Of a DNA stretch of 64,000 nt, positions 46,690 through 54,999 are shown piece after piece. A model generated the notes under the pieces. The model made no database searches and had not been told where the DNA came from. It saw only the letters and a list, made by a program, of their open reading frames with translations. Origin of the DNA: Aquibacillus kalidii (GTDB taxonomy: Bacteria > Bacillota > Bacilli > Bacillales > Amphibacillaceae); NCBI RefSeq assembly GCF_014280935.1, contig NZ_JACLZI010000039.1, positions 45,253 to 109,252 on the forward strand, read 5' to 3'. How positions within the stretch are numbered: position 1 is the stretch's first letter; each line of letters starts with the position of its first letter. The position numbers were made by a program, and so were the translations under genes.

Positions 46690-46717
46690 AAGCACCATAT
46701 TCACGGTGCTTTTTGTT
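46690..46717 (+). terminator. Terminator downstream of yxjG
   Basis: AAAGCACC / GGTGCTTT with loop ATATTCAC and TTTTTGTTT after it. A clean rho-independent signal 120 bp beyond the stop, past the interspersed repeat. Confidence 0.8.
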
Positions 46718-46796
46718 TGCAAAAAAATAACCCAATTCAGAGAACCGAGTTATAAATAATATATTTTGGATTAAACTATTCTTCAACTAAAGAAGG

Positions 46797-47108
46797 TTAG
46801 CTCGCTTTTTTCACGAAATGTAGAAACCACCTTATAGTTCCAATCACAAGAATAAGAAGCCCATTAGCTAATGTTATAAGTCCAAGAAATGCTCCACCAT
46901 ACCCTGCACCTTCTCCTGTTCCTCCCGAACTCCAGTCATAGAAATGAAGAAATAATGCCCCACTAAAAAAACCAATAACTGGAGCAAGTACCATCATAAT
47001 GATGCCTGATACCATAAGGTTTAATTTTTCTTTTTTTAATAATATGAAGAAAACTACATTAAGCGATATTAAAAATAAGATAAATAATGCCAATATTAAC
47101 CCTTCCAT
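46797..47108 (-). CDS. Small three-pass membrane protein, 103 residues
   Basis: MEGLILALFILFLISLNVVFFIL, further hydrophobic segments near 32-55 and 72-93, and the Gly-rich loop DWSSGGTGEGAGYGGAF. The ATG at 47108 follows GGGGG; the longer frame from 47141 lacks a site. No family named. Confidence 0.65.
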   Translation of the reverse strand: MEGLILALFILFLISLNVVFFILLKKEKLNLMVSGIIMMVLAPVIGFFSGALFLHFYDWSSGGTGEGAGYGGAFLGLITLANGLLILVIGTIRWFLHFVKKAS

Positions 47109-47170
47109 AATATATCCCCCTTCATCAGTTGATTTTTTCACAAAAAATAAAACATGCCTCTTTACTTAAA

Positions 47171-47219
47171 GAAAAAGCGAATAGACTTGTTAAGCATTCG
47201 CCCTCGTTGGTTGAATAAC
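47171..47219. repeat. GCGAAT...ATTCGC hairpin repeat, copy 1
   Basis: AAAAGCGAATAGACTTGTTAAGCATTCGCCCTCGTTGGTTGAATAA. The same pattern recurs at 49455-49503. The stem is GCGAAT/ATTCGC. Confidence 0.6.
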
Positions 47220-47289
47220 AAAATTAGTACTTCGACAGGTTAAAACACTAAGACTCAAGCATCATGTAGACAGTCAATTCTTGTGTACA

Positions 47290-47589
47290 TTAACTATTAG
47301 CCCACTCAAAACTTCTCATGTTAAAGCCTTGTTTCTTGGCATATTTATTAATCTCTTTAAGTAGTTGATGTTTAGATACGGATAATGAATTATGGATCTC
47401 TCTCTCTCCCTCAATTACATATTCTTCAAAGACAATAAAATTTAATAAGTCCATTTTTTTAACAACAAATTGATTGCATTCATATTCTCCACACCTGATA
47501 TTACCAGAATTAATAAAGCGAATAATGCCGTCATAATATTCTTGATCCGAAATCTCAACTTCTAAAAAATCTTGTAATATTTGTTGCAT
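47290..47589 (-). CDS. Soluble hypothetical protein, 99 residues
   Basis: MQQILQDFLEVEISDQEYYDGIIRFINSGN, then CGEYECNQFVVKKMDLLNFIVFEEYVIEG and a C-terminal basic helix. Two cysteines (CGEYEC) may be structural. Size and composition suggest an accessory antitoxin- or immunity-like protein, but nothing proves it. AGGGTGTG before the ATG. Confidence 0.6.
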   Translation of the reverse strand: MQQILQDFLEVEISDQEYYDGIIRFINSGNIRCGEYECNQFVVKKMDLLNFIVFEEYVIEGEREIHNSLSVSKHQLLKEINKYAKKQGFNMRSFEWANS

Positions 47590-47622
47590 TTAAACACACC
47601 CTCTAATCAAATTCCTTAGCAT

Positions 47623-47781
47623 TTAGATGCTAAGGAATTTGGCTCTGGTTTCCTTCTTCAATTCTTCCGTTATATAAGCATTCTTATTTGCTTTCCTATA
47701 CACAAACCATGTAATGACGATTAATATAAAATATAATATGATAGCAACCACCTGATTAAACAACCAAGGAATTGTTCCCAT
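47623..47781 (-). CDS. Small single-pass membrane protein, 52 residues
   Basis: MGTIPWLFNQVVAIILYFILIVITWFVYRKANKNAYITEELKKETRAKF. One transmembrane segment and a charged cytoplasmic tail. The start at 47781 is chosen because CAGAGG precedes it; the frame is open to 47823 with no site. Confidence 0.5.
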   Translation of the reverse strand: MGTIPWLFNQVVAIILYFILIVITWFVYRKANKNAYITEELKKETRAKFLSI

Positions 47782-47859
47782 AAATGCCTCTGATGCAGCA
47801 GATTGGAACCAACAAAAATTCACTAAGTTTATATTAACTGATTTAGTTGGAATAAGTAA

Positions 47860-48732
47860 TCATCTATAATCTTTAATTCCATTATCAAAAGCTTCACTAT
47901 CGTTATTTTCAAGCCCATGAAGTGCTTCTTGTAATGCGAATGTACTTTTGTAAAACATCACACGCTCAGAAATTGCATTTCCGTTAGGATATAGCTTTAT
48001 ACACATATTAAAAAAATCCTTACCATAGCTGGAAAATAATCCAGCAAAATCATATGCTGGGTCTCCTATACTTGAACCACCAAAGTCTATTATCCCTGTA
48101 ATCCTACTTGCTTCTGGGTTCCATAATATATTGGAAGCTCCGAAATCACCATGTATTAGTGTAGTTTTTATATCCAACCCTTTCCCGTTTAAAAAAGTTT
48201 TAAAAGATTGAGTAATTTCAATTAGAGCTTCTTTTCTGATATAAGGAAATAGTTTGTTTTGTATTTTATCATATAGTTTAAACATTTCTTCTCGCGGATT
48301 GTTATCTTCAAGTTTCAAAACACCCTTTACTCTTTCCTCTGAAATAGAATGAATTTCTATAAGAAAATCGACGAGTTGTAATGCCAGCCTTTTTATCAAT
48401 TGATCACTTTTAATCTTTTCTAAACTATCTTTCCATAAAGGAACGCCATCTATTAGACTGTAACCAGTAAAGACCCTTCCTGGCACTAATTCTTCAAAAG
48501 AGCAATATATTGGTTCTGGAATTGGAATTGGAACAAGGTCTTTGATTTGCTCCAAAATTTCCGTCTCTCTTTTTAATTGCAATATTCCTTTTTGGTATTT
48601 CGGGAACCTAAATACTAAAGAGTTGTTTATTATTAATACATCATTATTTTGTCCAATTTCATTATGGCAAAAGTCCTCAATGAAAAAATTTGGATAAACC
48701 TGTTTAATTATCTCAATATGCTTACTACTCAA
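47860..48732 (-). CDS. Aminoglycoside phosphotransferase family protein (APH(2'')-like)
   Basis: 290 residues of the kinase-like APH fold. Visible: N-lobe NNSLVFRFPKYQKGILQLKRETEIL (nucleotide Lys), FTGYSLIDGVPL, catalytic loop LIHGDFGASNILWN and metal loop IIDFGGSSIGDPAYDFAGLF. These fit APH(2'')-type enzymes; whether it phosphorylates an aminoglycoside, another metabolite or nothing is open. The TTG start at 48732 is 7 nt after AAAGGGAG. Preceded by promoter-element copy 6. Confidence 0.88.
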   Translation of the reverse strand: MSSKHIEIIKQVYPNFFIEDFCHNEIGQNNDVLIINNSLVFRFPKYQKGILQLKRETEILEQIKDLVPIPIPEPIYCSFEELVPGRVFTGYSLIDGVPLWKDSLEKIKSDQLIKRLALQLVDFLIEIHSISEERVKGVLKLEDNNPREEMFKLYDKIQNKLFPYIRKEALIEITQSFKTFLNGKGLDIKTTLIHGDFGASNILWNPEASRITGIIDFGGSSIGDPAYDFAGLFSSYGKDFFNMCIKLYPNGNAISERVMFYKSTFALQEALHGLENNDSEAFDNGIKDYR

Positions 48733-48791
48733 AAAAAATCTCCCTTTACAGTATTTCTATTTTTTTCTACTCAAAATTCTTGTTAAACATT

Positions 48792-48847
48792 CCTGCCCGT
48801 TACTTTAACACCAACTATCCATACATTAATTTTAACATAAAATTCCA
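48792..48847 (-). promoter_or_regulatory. Composite promoter repeat, copy 6
   Basis: CCTGCCCGTTACTTTAAC (48792-48809) and ATTTTAACATAAAATTCCA (48829-48847; minus strand TGGAATTTTATGTTAAAAT). It lies 60-115 bp upstream of the APH-like gene. Confidence 0.55.
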
Positions 48848-48938
48848 ATTAATCTTGTTACTTTCAAAGAAAAAGAACGCCGATTGACGTTCCTCTTGTT
48901 TACCTATTGGAGCCGTTAATACAATAAGAAGAATAAAG

Positions 48939-49403
48939 TTAACATTCGTATTCCATTTTTAGAAATTCAAATGTACTACCATTTGTATCCTGCATAAAAG
49001 TATTAATATCGTTAAATCCCAACTTTCTATATACTTTTATCGCTCTTTGATTAAAGGTTGCCACTGATAATGTTATTTTTGCTGGTTTATATTCCTTTAT
49101 TACAAACTCTAAACCTGCTTTTAGAAAATCTAACCCCTTACCTCTACCAGTTAGGTCTGGTCTCATCCCTACTCCAATATCACATGTTTTATCCTCTACC
49201 GCATTAACACTAAAGAACCCGATTAATTCATCATTATTAATAACAGCATACTTCAAGTCCCCTCGTTTTTCTGGATCTATAAATTCATCCAAATCCTCTT
49301 TGTCAGCCTCCATGTCATAAAAAGAATATTCTCCATCATAATGCCAGTTAAATGCAATGTCCTCGGCTTGTTCCTGAGTCATAATTTCAAACTTATAAGT
49401 CAT
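48939..49403 (-). CDS. GNAT-family N-acetyltransferase
   Basis: 154 residues. Acetyl-CoA-binding region DIGVGMRPDLTGRGKGLDFLKAGLEF (motif R-x-x-G-x-G), then SVATFNQRAIKVYRKLGFNDI and TFMQDTNGSTFEFLKMEYEC, the classic RimI/YjcF-like pattern. Substrate unknown. ATG 49403 follows GGAAGGAG; the reading frame to 49454 is not needed. A single accessory gene. Confidence 0.9.
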   Translation of the reverse strand: MTYKFEIMTQEQAEDIAFNWHYDGEYSFYDMEADKEDLDEFIDPEKRGDLKYAVINNDELIGFFSVNAVEDKTCDIGVGMRPDLTGRGKGLDFLKAGLEFVIKEYKPAKITLSVATFNQRAIKVYRKLGFNDINTFMQDTNGSTFEFLKMEYEC

Positions 49404-49774
49404 AAATATCTCCTTCCCTCTTGTTCCATAATCCCGCCCCTTTTGCTTTAACAAGGGAAAGGCGAATACCCTTGTTTAACATTCGCTCCCATTAATTTAA
49501 TAAGCGTCTAGCTAAATAAAATTCTTTAAAATTGTTCATCACAATCATTACATAATGAAACGAGTCATTTTAAGGCGAAACAACCTGTGTTCAATTTTAT
49601 CACTGTACATAAAGTTAGACCTCACAAAATAGGATTTTCCTTTCTAGAAAACAGAAACACATGCAGAACTTTTCAAATTTAACCTACCAAACATCAGCTT
49701 AGCTAAGCTGACCAAACCCATTCTATTTCTTATCATGAACTTACCGCGGAATAACGTAACAGGCGCCTAGTAGA
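49404..49774. other. Intergenic region with GCGAAT repeat, copy 2
   Basis: AAAGGCGAATACCCTTGTTTAACATTCGCTCCCATTAATTTAATAA (49451-49503) parallels 47171-47219. The rest up to the sigma gene shows no frame with a ribosome site. Confidence 0.5.
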
Positions 49775-50290
49775 ATGGGGCAAGCAATGCAGGTGACAGA
49801 TGATTTCAATGAGGTTTTACAGCAGTACGAAAATATTATTTACCACTTGATAAATAAATTCGGGATTTGGGATACGGAAAGGGAGTTCTACCAGGAAGGG
49901 GTTATTGCACTTTGGAACGCAATGAGAACATATGATGTAAAGCGTGGGAAGTTCTCTAGTTATGCCTACTTCATGGTTGAAAAGACTCTACTAAGCCTAA
50001 TACGTACGAAAACCAACCGTGCAACAAAAGAAAAAAATTACCTTAATCAGGTATCTACCGATTTGCAACAGGTAACAACTACGATAGAAGATGATAATCG
50101 TATTGATCCATACCTGCTTGATCACATAAGGAAGGTGCTAACAGATAACCAAATGAAGTGGTTTACCTTATATATCCTCGAAGATCTTTCTGTTAAAGAG
50201 ATAGCTAGTCGCGAGAAAGTATCGGCTACTGCTGTAAAGAACTGGGGTAGACTTGCGAAGAAAAAGCTACAGTTAATTGTCCTGATGTGA
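49775..50290 (+). CDS. Sigma-70 family RNA polymerase sigma factor (orphan)
   Basis: 171 residues. Region 2: YENIIYHLINKFGIWDTEREFYQEGVIALWNAMRTYDVKRGKFSSYAYFMVEKTLLSLIRTK; region 4: LTDNQMKWFTLYILEDLSVKEIASREKVSATAVKNWGRLAKKKLQL. Closest in style to small sigma-like factors of Bacilli (compare SigO/YvrI or competence-type sigma factors) rather than classic ECF sigmas. No anti-sigma gene adjacent. The start is ATG 49775 or 49787; neither has a strong SD. Target genes unknown. Confidence 0.85.
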   Translation: MGQAMQVTDDFNEVLQQYENIIYHLINKFGIWDTEREFYQEGVIALWNAMRTYDVKRGKFSSYAYFMVEKTLLSLIRTKTNRATKEKNYLNQVSTDLQQVTTTIEDDNRIDPYLLDHIRKVLTDNQMKWFTLYILEDLSVKEIASREKVSATAVKNWGRLAKKKLQLIVLM

Positions 50291-50422
50291 TCAAACTACT
50301 TTAGGAAAATAGAACAATAATAAGATGGATTTTCTATTAGAGGTTAAAAGGCGCAGGGTTCAGATAATGAAAGACAGGTTCATATTTCCAAATTAAACTT
50401 GGTAGCTACTCTAACCTAAAAA

Positions 50423-50458
50423 CAAGAAGCAGAGGAATCGTCCCCTCTGCTTCTTTTA
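50423..50458. terminator. Bidirectional terminator (GACGGTTC-family repeat) after the MMPL gene
   Basis: Perfect 11-bp stem AGAAGCAGAGG / CCTCTGCTTCT around ATCGTCC, with T-rich flanks on both strands. It stands between the convergent sigma and MMPL genes. The loop AATCGTCCCC links it to the ACCGTCC repeats. Confidence 0.8.
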
Positions 50459-52729
50459 CTATTTTGCCATTTCTCTTGTTTGTTTTTTTACCATTTTACC
50501 AGGGAACCACCAGTTTAAGTCCCCCAATAACCGCATCGTCACGGGCACAACGATTAACCGAATTATCGTTGCATCAATAGCGATTGCAACTGCCATTCCT
50601 AAACCTAGTTGTTGAATTGGTAAGACACTCGTTATTGTAAACGCACCAAACACAGCGATCATAAGGATTGCCGCACCGGATATCATTGGTGCAGTGGCTT
50701 GTAGGCCTGTCGCAACACTTTCTTCATTATCAAACCCTTTTTCATAATCTTCTTTTATTCTACTAATTAAAAATACTTCATAGTCTGTACTTAAACTAAA
50801 TAATAAGGTAAGTAGTAGAATGGGAACAAAATTTTGCACATAATCAGCAGGTGTGAAATTTAACAATTCTGAACCGTAACCATATTGAAATACAAAAATC
50901 AGAATTCCATAAGTTGCGCCAAGGGATATTAAATTCATTAAAATTGCTTTTAACGGCAACCATACACTTTTAAAAGTTAATAACAGAATGAAATATCCAA
51001 TGATAAGCATTACAACAAGAACCTTTGTAAAGCTGTCTTCAATGACCTGATTACTATCTATTCCTTCAGCTGTTTCCCCACCAACGTATGCACTTACGTT
51101 TTCTGGTATATTAATATCTTTTATTTCCTTTTTAATTTCAGCTACTAAACTTCTTGTTTGGTCCGATGCAGCAGCATGTTCAGGAATAACCTCTATAATC
51201 GCGACCTGTTTCTCATCATCTAAATAGCGATTCACTAATCCTTGTAAGTCTTCTGGAACTTGTTCAAATCCTTTTAATGTTTGAACAATTGTATTTGGAT
51301 CAGTATTTTTAAAGATAGCTGGAAGAGAATTAATGATATCTACATGCTCTAGTTCACTTAACCGTTCGGATAAGGTTATAAGATACTCAACGTTTTTTAC
51401 TTGTTCAAAGCTATCACCACTAGATTCAACGGCAACATAAATAGGTGATGTGTAGCCTTCACTAAAATCATCTTGAATAATTTCATAACCCATTCGTGAA
51501 TCAGATTCTTCTGGCAATATTCTTGCATCTGGTGTAAATGTACTTAAATCTTTTGAAGGGATAGCCAGCATACCTAATATAATCAAGGAAAGAATTAAAA
51601 ATATCACAGGTCTCTTCATTATTTTGTGAGACCAATTGTACCAAAAACTTGATTTTTCTTTCTTTCTTGATAGAAATGGAATTTTCCCTTTATTAATATT
51701 AGTACCCAAAATATACAAAACAGCAGGTAATAATGTTAAGCTCACTAGTAATGTTATTGCAACTATTGCGATTGCACCGATTGCAATCGATTGAATAACT
51801 CCTAAATCAACCATGAATAATACAGACATACATGCAATAATTGTTAGTGCTGAGAAGAAAACAGCGTCCCCAGCAGTTTTCATTGTTGTAGATAGAGCCT
51901 TTTTCTTATCTCCATGCTTCGCTATTTCTTCCCTGAAGCGGTTAACCATAAATAATGAATAATCAATCCCAACACCAAGACCAAGCATTGTAGCTGCATT
52001 TGTAACAAACATGGACAGCTCTATTTGCTGTGCAATAAATGTCATAATCCCTAAAGTTGTCACAACTGATGCTACAGCAACAATTAAAGGGGTAACTGCA
52101 GCAACCAATGATCTAAAAACTAACAATAATATGATAAGCACCAATGGCAATGTTATTAATTCAGCCTTAGCTAATCCTTCTTGGCTTAATACATTAATTT
52201 CTCCCCAGAATGAGGCAGCACCTACCAGATAGATGTCAAGACCACTGTTTTTAAAGTGCTTTTTAATATCCTCTTGAAGAGAAGGTAATTCATTTCTTGC
52301 AAAACCATCATCCTCATTAAACCCAATAAATGCTAGAGTTGTATTTTCATCACCCACTAAACTTTCCTTTGCATCTTCAGGTGCATTAAGATAGGTATAG
52401 ATACTTGCTACTTCTAATTTTTTATTGTTCTCTATATAATCAATTGCTTCTTGTAAATTTTTCTGATAGGCCTCGGTTTTAACACCATTCTCCTTATCTC
52501 TAACGACTAAGGTAATGGATGTTCCTGAACGACCTGTAAAATCCTTAGAAAGCAACTCATTAGTTTTTAAAGAATCTGATCCATCAACTGTCCAACCTCC
52601 TCCACTTAAAAGTGGGGTCAATTGACCAGCAAACATTCCAGCGACAAGAAGGACAATCATCCATACTGTAACGATTCCCCATCTTAATTTTGATATTATA
52701 TTACTTAGAAAATCAAAAAAATTATGCAT
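50459..52729 (-). CDS. MMPL-family RND exporter (YdfJ-like)
   Basis: 756 residues with 11-12 membrane segments arranged as two RND repeats, each a helix, a large outer loop and five to six helices. Visible: GIDYSLFMVNRFREE in repeat 1 and STDYEVFLISRIKEDY in repeat 2 (the Asp-Tyr pairs that carry protons), and the final AIDATIIRLIVVPVTMRLLG. Such pumps export lipids, siderophores or drugs. It has a good SD (AAAGGAG) and no linked regulator. The role here is unknown. Confidence 0.9.
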   Translation of the reverse strand: MHNFFDFLSNIISKLRWGIVTVWMIVLLVAGMFAGQLTPLLSGGGWTVDGSDSLKTNELLSKDFTGRSGTSITLVVRDKENGVKTEAYQKNLQEAIDYIENNKKLEVASIYTYLNAPEDAKESLVGDENTTLAFIGFNEDDGFARNELPSLQEDIKKHFKNSGLDIYLVGAASFWGEINVLSQEGLAKAELITLPLVLIILLLVFRSLVAAVTPLIVAVASVVTTLGIMTFIAQQIELSMFVTNAATMLGLGVGIDYSLFMVNRFREEIAKHGDKKKALSTTMKTAGDAVFFSALTIIACMSVLFMVDLGVIQSIAIGAIAIVAITLLVSLTLLPAVLYILGTNINKGKIPFLSRKKEKSSFWYNWSHKIMKRPVIFLILSLIILGMLAIPSKDLSTFTPDARILPEESDSRMGYEIIQDDFSEGYTSPIYVAVESSGDSFEQVKNVEYLITLSERLSELEHVDIINSLPAIFKNTDPNTIVQTLKGFEQVPEDLQGLVNRYLDDEKQVAIIEVIPEHAAASDQTRSLVAEIKKEIKDINIPENVSAYVGGETAEGIDSNQVIEDSFTKVLVVMLIIGYFILLLTFKSVWLPLKAILMNLISLGATYGILIFVFQYGYGSELLNFTPADYVQNFVPILLLTLLFSLSTDYEVFLISRIKEDYEKGFDNEESVATGLQATAPMISGAAILMIAVFGAFTITSVLPIQQLGLGMAVAIAIDATIIRLIVVPVTMRLLGDLNWWFPGKMVKKQTREMAK

Positions 52730-53160
52730 AAATACTCCTTTCTATTGACTATAGTTCTCTTAGTAAAGCTAGAAATTTTTTATACTTTTTTAATGATAGT
52801 TTTAATTTATTAGTATTGCTCTCCAATGTCTATTTTACTTTTCTTGGAATTCTTAACAATATTAATTGTTTGTAAAAGAAATTTTACATTGATTTAATAT
52901 GAAGTTAGACCATCATCTATTTATACTTAATATGTACTTAATTATGTTCTTGCAGGGATGATCTTTAGTCATTTCCCACTACGTCTAAACTCCTAATATC
53001 AAAAATAAATTATCAATTTGGAAGTATTTATGTATTATTTATGTATTATTTATGTATTATTTATTTAATATTTATCCTCACCTGTGAAGAAGCATGGGAA
53101 CTTTTCTGATGCTTCTCTTAAACTAAAAACAGCAGCAGAACCGTCCAGCCGCTAGATGAA
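52730..53160. other. Intergenic region with tandem and hairpin repeats
   Basis: Three perfect tandem 11-bp units ATTTATGTATT (53026-53058) with a partial fourth, and a GACGGTTC-family hairpin (53087-53155: AGAAGCATGGGAACTTTTC ... GCAGAACCGTCC). The MMPL promoter must lie near 52740-52800. Confidence 0.65.
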
Positions 53161-53223
53161 ACATTACCAATTCAGAAACCTCAAAAAGTAAAATCGATAA
53201 TAGGTCTTATTGTTAAAAAAGGA

Positions 53224-53385
53224 ATGATTGATTTTCGCCACATGATTGAAAATGATTGGATGGTCGAATTGAATTTTATTCATCGAATTTCCGGAATCGA
53301 TTTGAAGTTTTTTAGGAGTTATATGGTAGAAGAAGAGGGTTTTGAGTTGGGTAATGTGACCCAACTTGGCAGCATGTATGAATAA
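53224..53385 (+). pseudogene. Possible gene fragment, 53 residues
   Basis: The open frame MIDFRHMIENDWMVELNFIHRISGIDLKFFRSYM... ends LGSMYE and continues open upstream without a start to about 53157 (TLPIQKPQKVKSIIGLIVKKG). The composition looks protein-like. The ribosome site is poor, so I regard it as a remnant. No family recognised. Confidence 0.3.
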
Positions 53386-53744
53386 GTATAGATAAAGAGC
53401 TATAATATAGTCATAGAGAGTTCAAACCAACAAATACAGGGTCAGATCCTTCCAGTGTTCATCTGTACACACGTAGGAGCTGACCCTGTTCCTAAGTTTT
53501 TAACTTAAACAGCTCAAACAGACTCCAAATACAGACCATCCCTTCTTAATCAATAAACTCTGTAAGGCTGTTTATTTCACATGTAAAAAAAGCACCTATG
53601 TTGCCATTTTGAAAATCATGTACTTTTCTATTAATGAATTTACTCTACATACTTTACGTACCTATGAACTCTTAACAAAAAGCACTTGTTGCATTTAAAC
53701 AACAGGTGCTTAGTTATTAAATCTTCAATTTCCATTGGACACTT
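53386..53744. other. Intergenic region with GTCAG-family hairpin
   Basis: CAGGGTCAGATCC ... GGAGCTGACCCTG (53437-53490) forms a hairpin whose long loop contains TGTACACACG. At 53683-53712 a further stem, AAGCACTTGTT / AACAGGTGCTT, lies beyond the gerB-type gene and may terminate it. Confidence 0.6.
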
Positions 53745-54839
53745 TTACTTACTAAACTTTCTCCTTATTAAGGCTACAAACAACAATATCAAGGGTATAA
53801 GGATCCCCATTGTAAGGTCATAGTATGGCCAAATAGAACTCATTTGATTTATATAGGTAATACTTGGTGAGATAATGATGGAAAGAACAATCATAATCAA
53901 TCCTAATGGATAAACTAGCGGTCTATAATCCTTAAGTTTTAATACTTGGGCTAGTCCGTGGCTAGTAAAGTAAAGATAAATAGTAATTCTAAAAAATATA
54001 GTTATAAACCAAATTCCAGCAAGGATTACTTCAATTCGATATAAAAATTCACCAATATTTATCTTTTTGGCTAAGATATATCCCGGATACATATATCTGG
54101 ATGTTTGTTCATAACCAAGGACTAAGACGGTAACAATAGTAAAGACAACTAGTATGGCCCCCCCAATAAAAGTACCCACGAATAAACTCTTTTTTATTTT
54201 ATCCTTTTGATTAACATAAGGTAAGAACATCATAAATAGAATCAGTTCAACAAAAGGGTATGTAACAAATGTTAAAGAAGCCCGAGCAACTGGCTTTACT
54301 CCATCCTCCAAAACCGGCTTCAAATTGTCTAAATTAACTTGTGGAATCAATGCAAGCATGGTAAATACAAGTAGTAAAAAGACATAGGGAAAGTAAATCT
54401 CCACACTTCTAGCAATGGTTTCAAGACCAAGTCTGGTACCCATAACAATGATTAACGCAAAAAGAATATGGACAGCCCCAATAGGTGTATCTGGTAGCAT
54501 TTCCGTTGTTATAAAATCCCCAACTTCTCTTAAGGCTACAGATGCATACAAAAATGAATAAGATATGTAAAGAAGAGCAATGAAATTCCCAATAAATTTC
54601 CCCATCACCATCTGAAGAGCTTCAATTAATGTTAAATCAGGAAATACTTTATGAATACGATAATAAAACATTACTATTAGGAGCCCTACAACCAAACTGA
54701 ATAATGCTGCAATCCATACGTCGTGCTTAGCTTCCGCTGCAATAATAGACGGCATTATTAAGATGGCATCACCTACGACATAAATAATTATTAGCACAGT
54801 AAGCTGTTGTGCACTAATTCTATGATTAGAATTATTCAT
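53745..54839 (-). CDS. GerAB/GerB-family spore germination permease, divergent copy
   Basis: 364 residues with ten membrane segments, amino-acid-permease-like: SAQQLTVLIIIYVVGDAILIMPSIIAAEAKHDVWIAAL, VREVGDFITTEMLP-like segment (ALREVGDFI), LGLETIARS and FPFVEL-type (TYPFVELILFMMFLPY). It is the B subunit type that binds germinant. It is transcribed away from the adjacent ger operon, which has its own B subunit, so it may give the receptor an alternative ligand specificity. Confidence 0.92.
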   Translation of the reverse strand: MNNSNHRISAQQLTVLIIIYVVGDAILIMPSIIAAEAKHDVWIAALFSLVVGLLIVMFYYRIHKVFPDLTLIEALQMVMGKFIGNFIALLYISYSFLYASVALREVGDFITTEMLPDTPIGAVHILFALIIVMGTRLGLETIARSVEIYFPYVFLLLVFTMLALIPQVNLDNLKPVLEDGVKPVARASLTFVTYPFVELILFMMFLPYVNQKDKIKKSLFVGTFIGGAILVVFTIVTVLVLGYEQTSRYMYPGYILAKKINIGEFLYRIEVILAGIWFITIFFRITIYLYFTSHGLAQVLKLKDYRPLVYPLGLIMIVLSIIISPSITYINQMSSIWPYYDLTMGILIPLILLFVALIRRKFSK

Positions 54840-54999
54840 TACATTCTCCTTTAAAAATCGGAAATATCTATTATTAATATTGTCCTAAACTTTACTTTTT
54901 ATGTCCGAAATAGATTTAGAAACTTAATAACTTAAAAGAAGAATAAGTTCTTTCATAATGCGAAACATAAAAAACAAATATACTAAAAAAGGTGAATAT
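54840..54999. promoter_or_regulatory. Divergent ger promoter region
   Basis: 160 bp between the two divergent germination genes. Ger operons are read in the forespore by SigG; GAATAAG and CATAATG elements occur here but not at convincing SigG spacing, so no promoter is fixed. Confidence 0.4.

Noticed and set aside
53026..53072. CRISPR-like array
   Set aside because: The units are contiguous 11-mers without spacers, so it is only a short tandem repeat.
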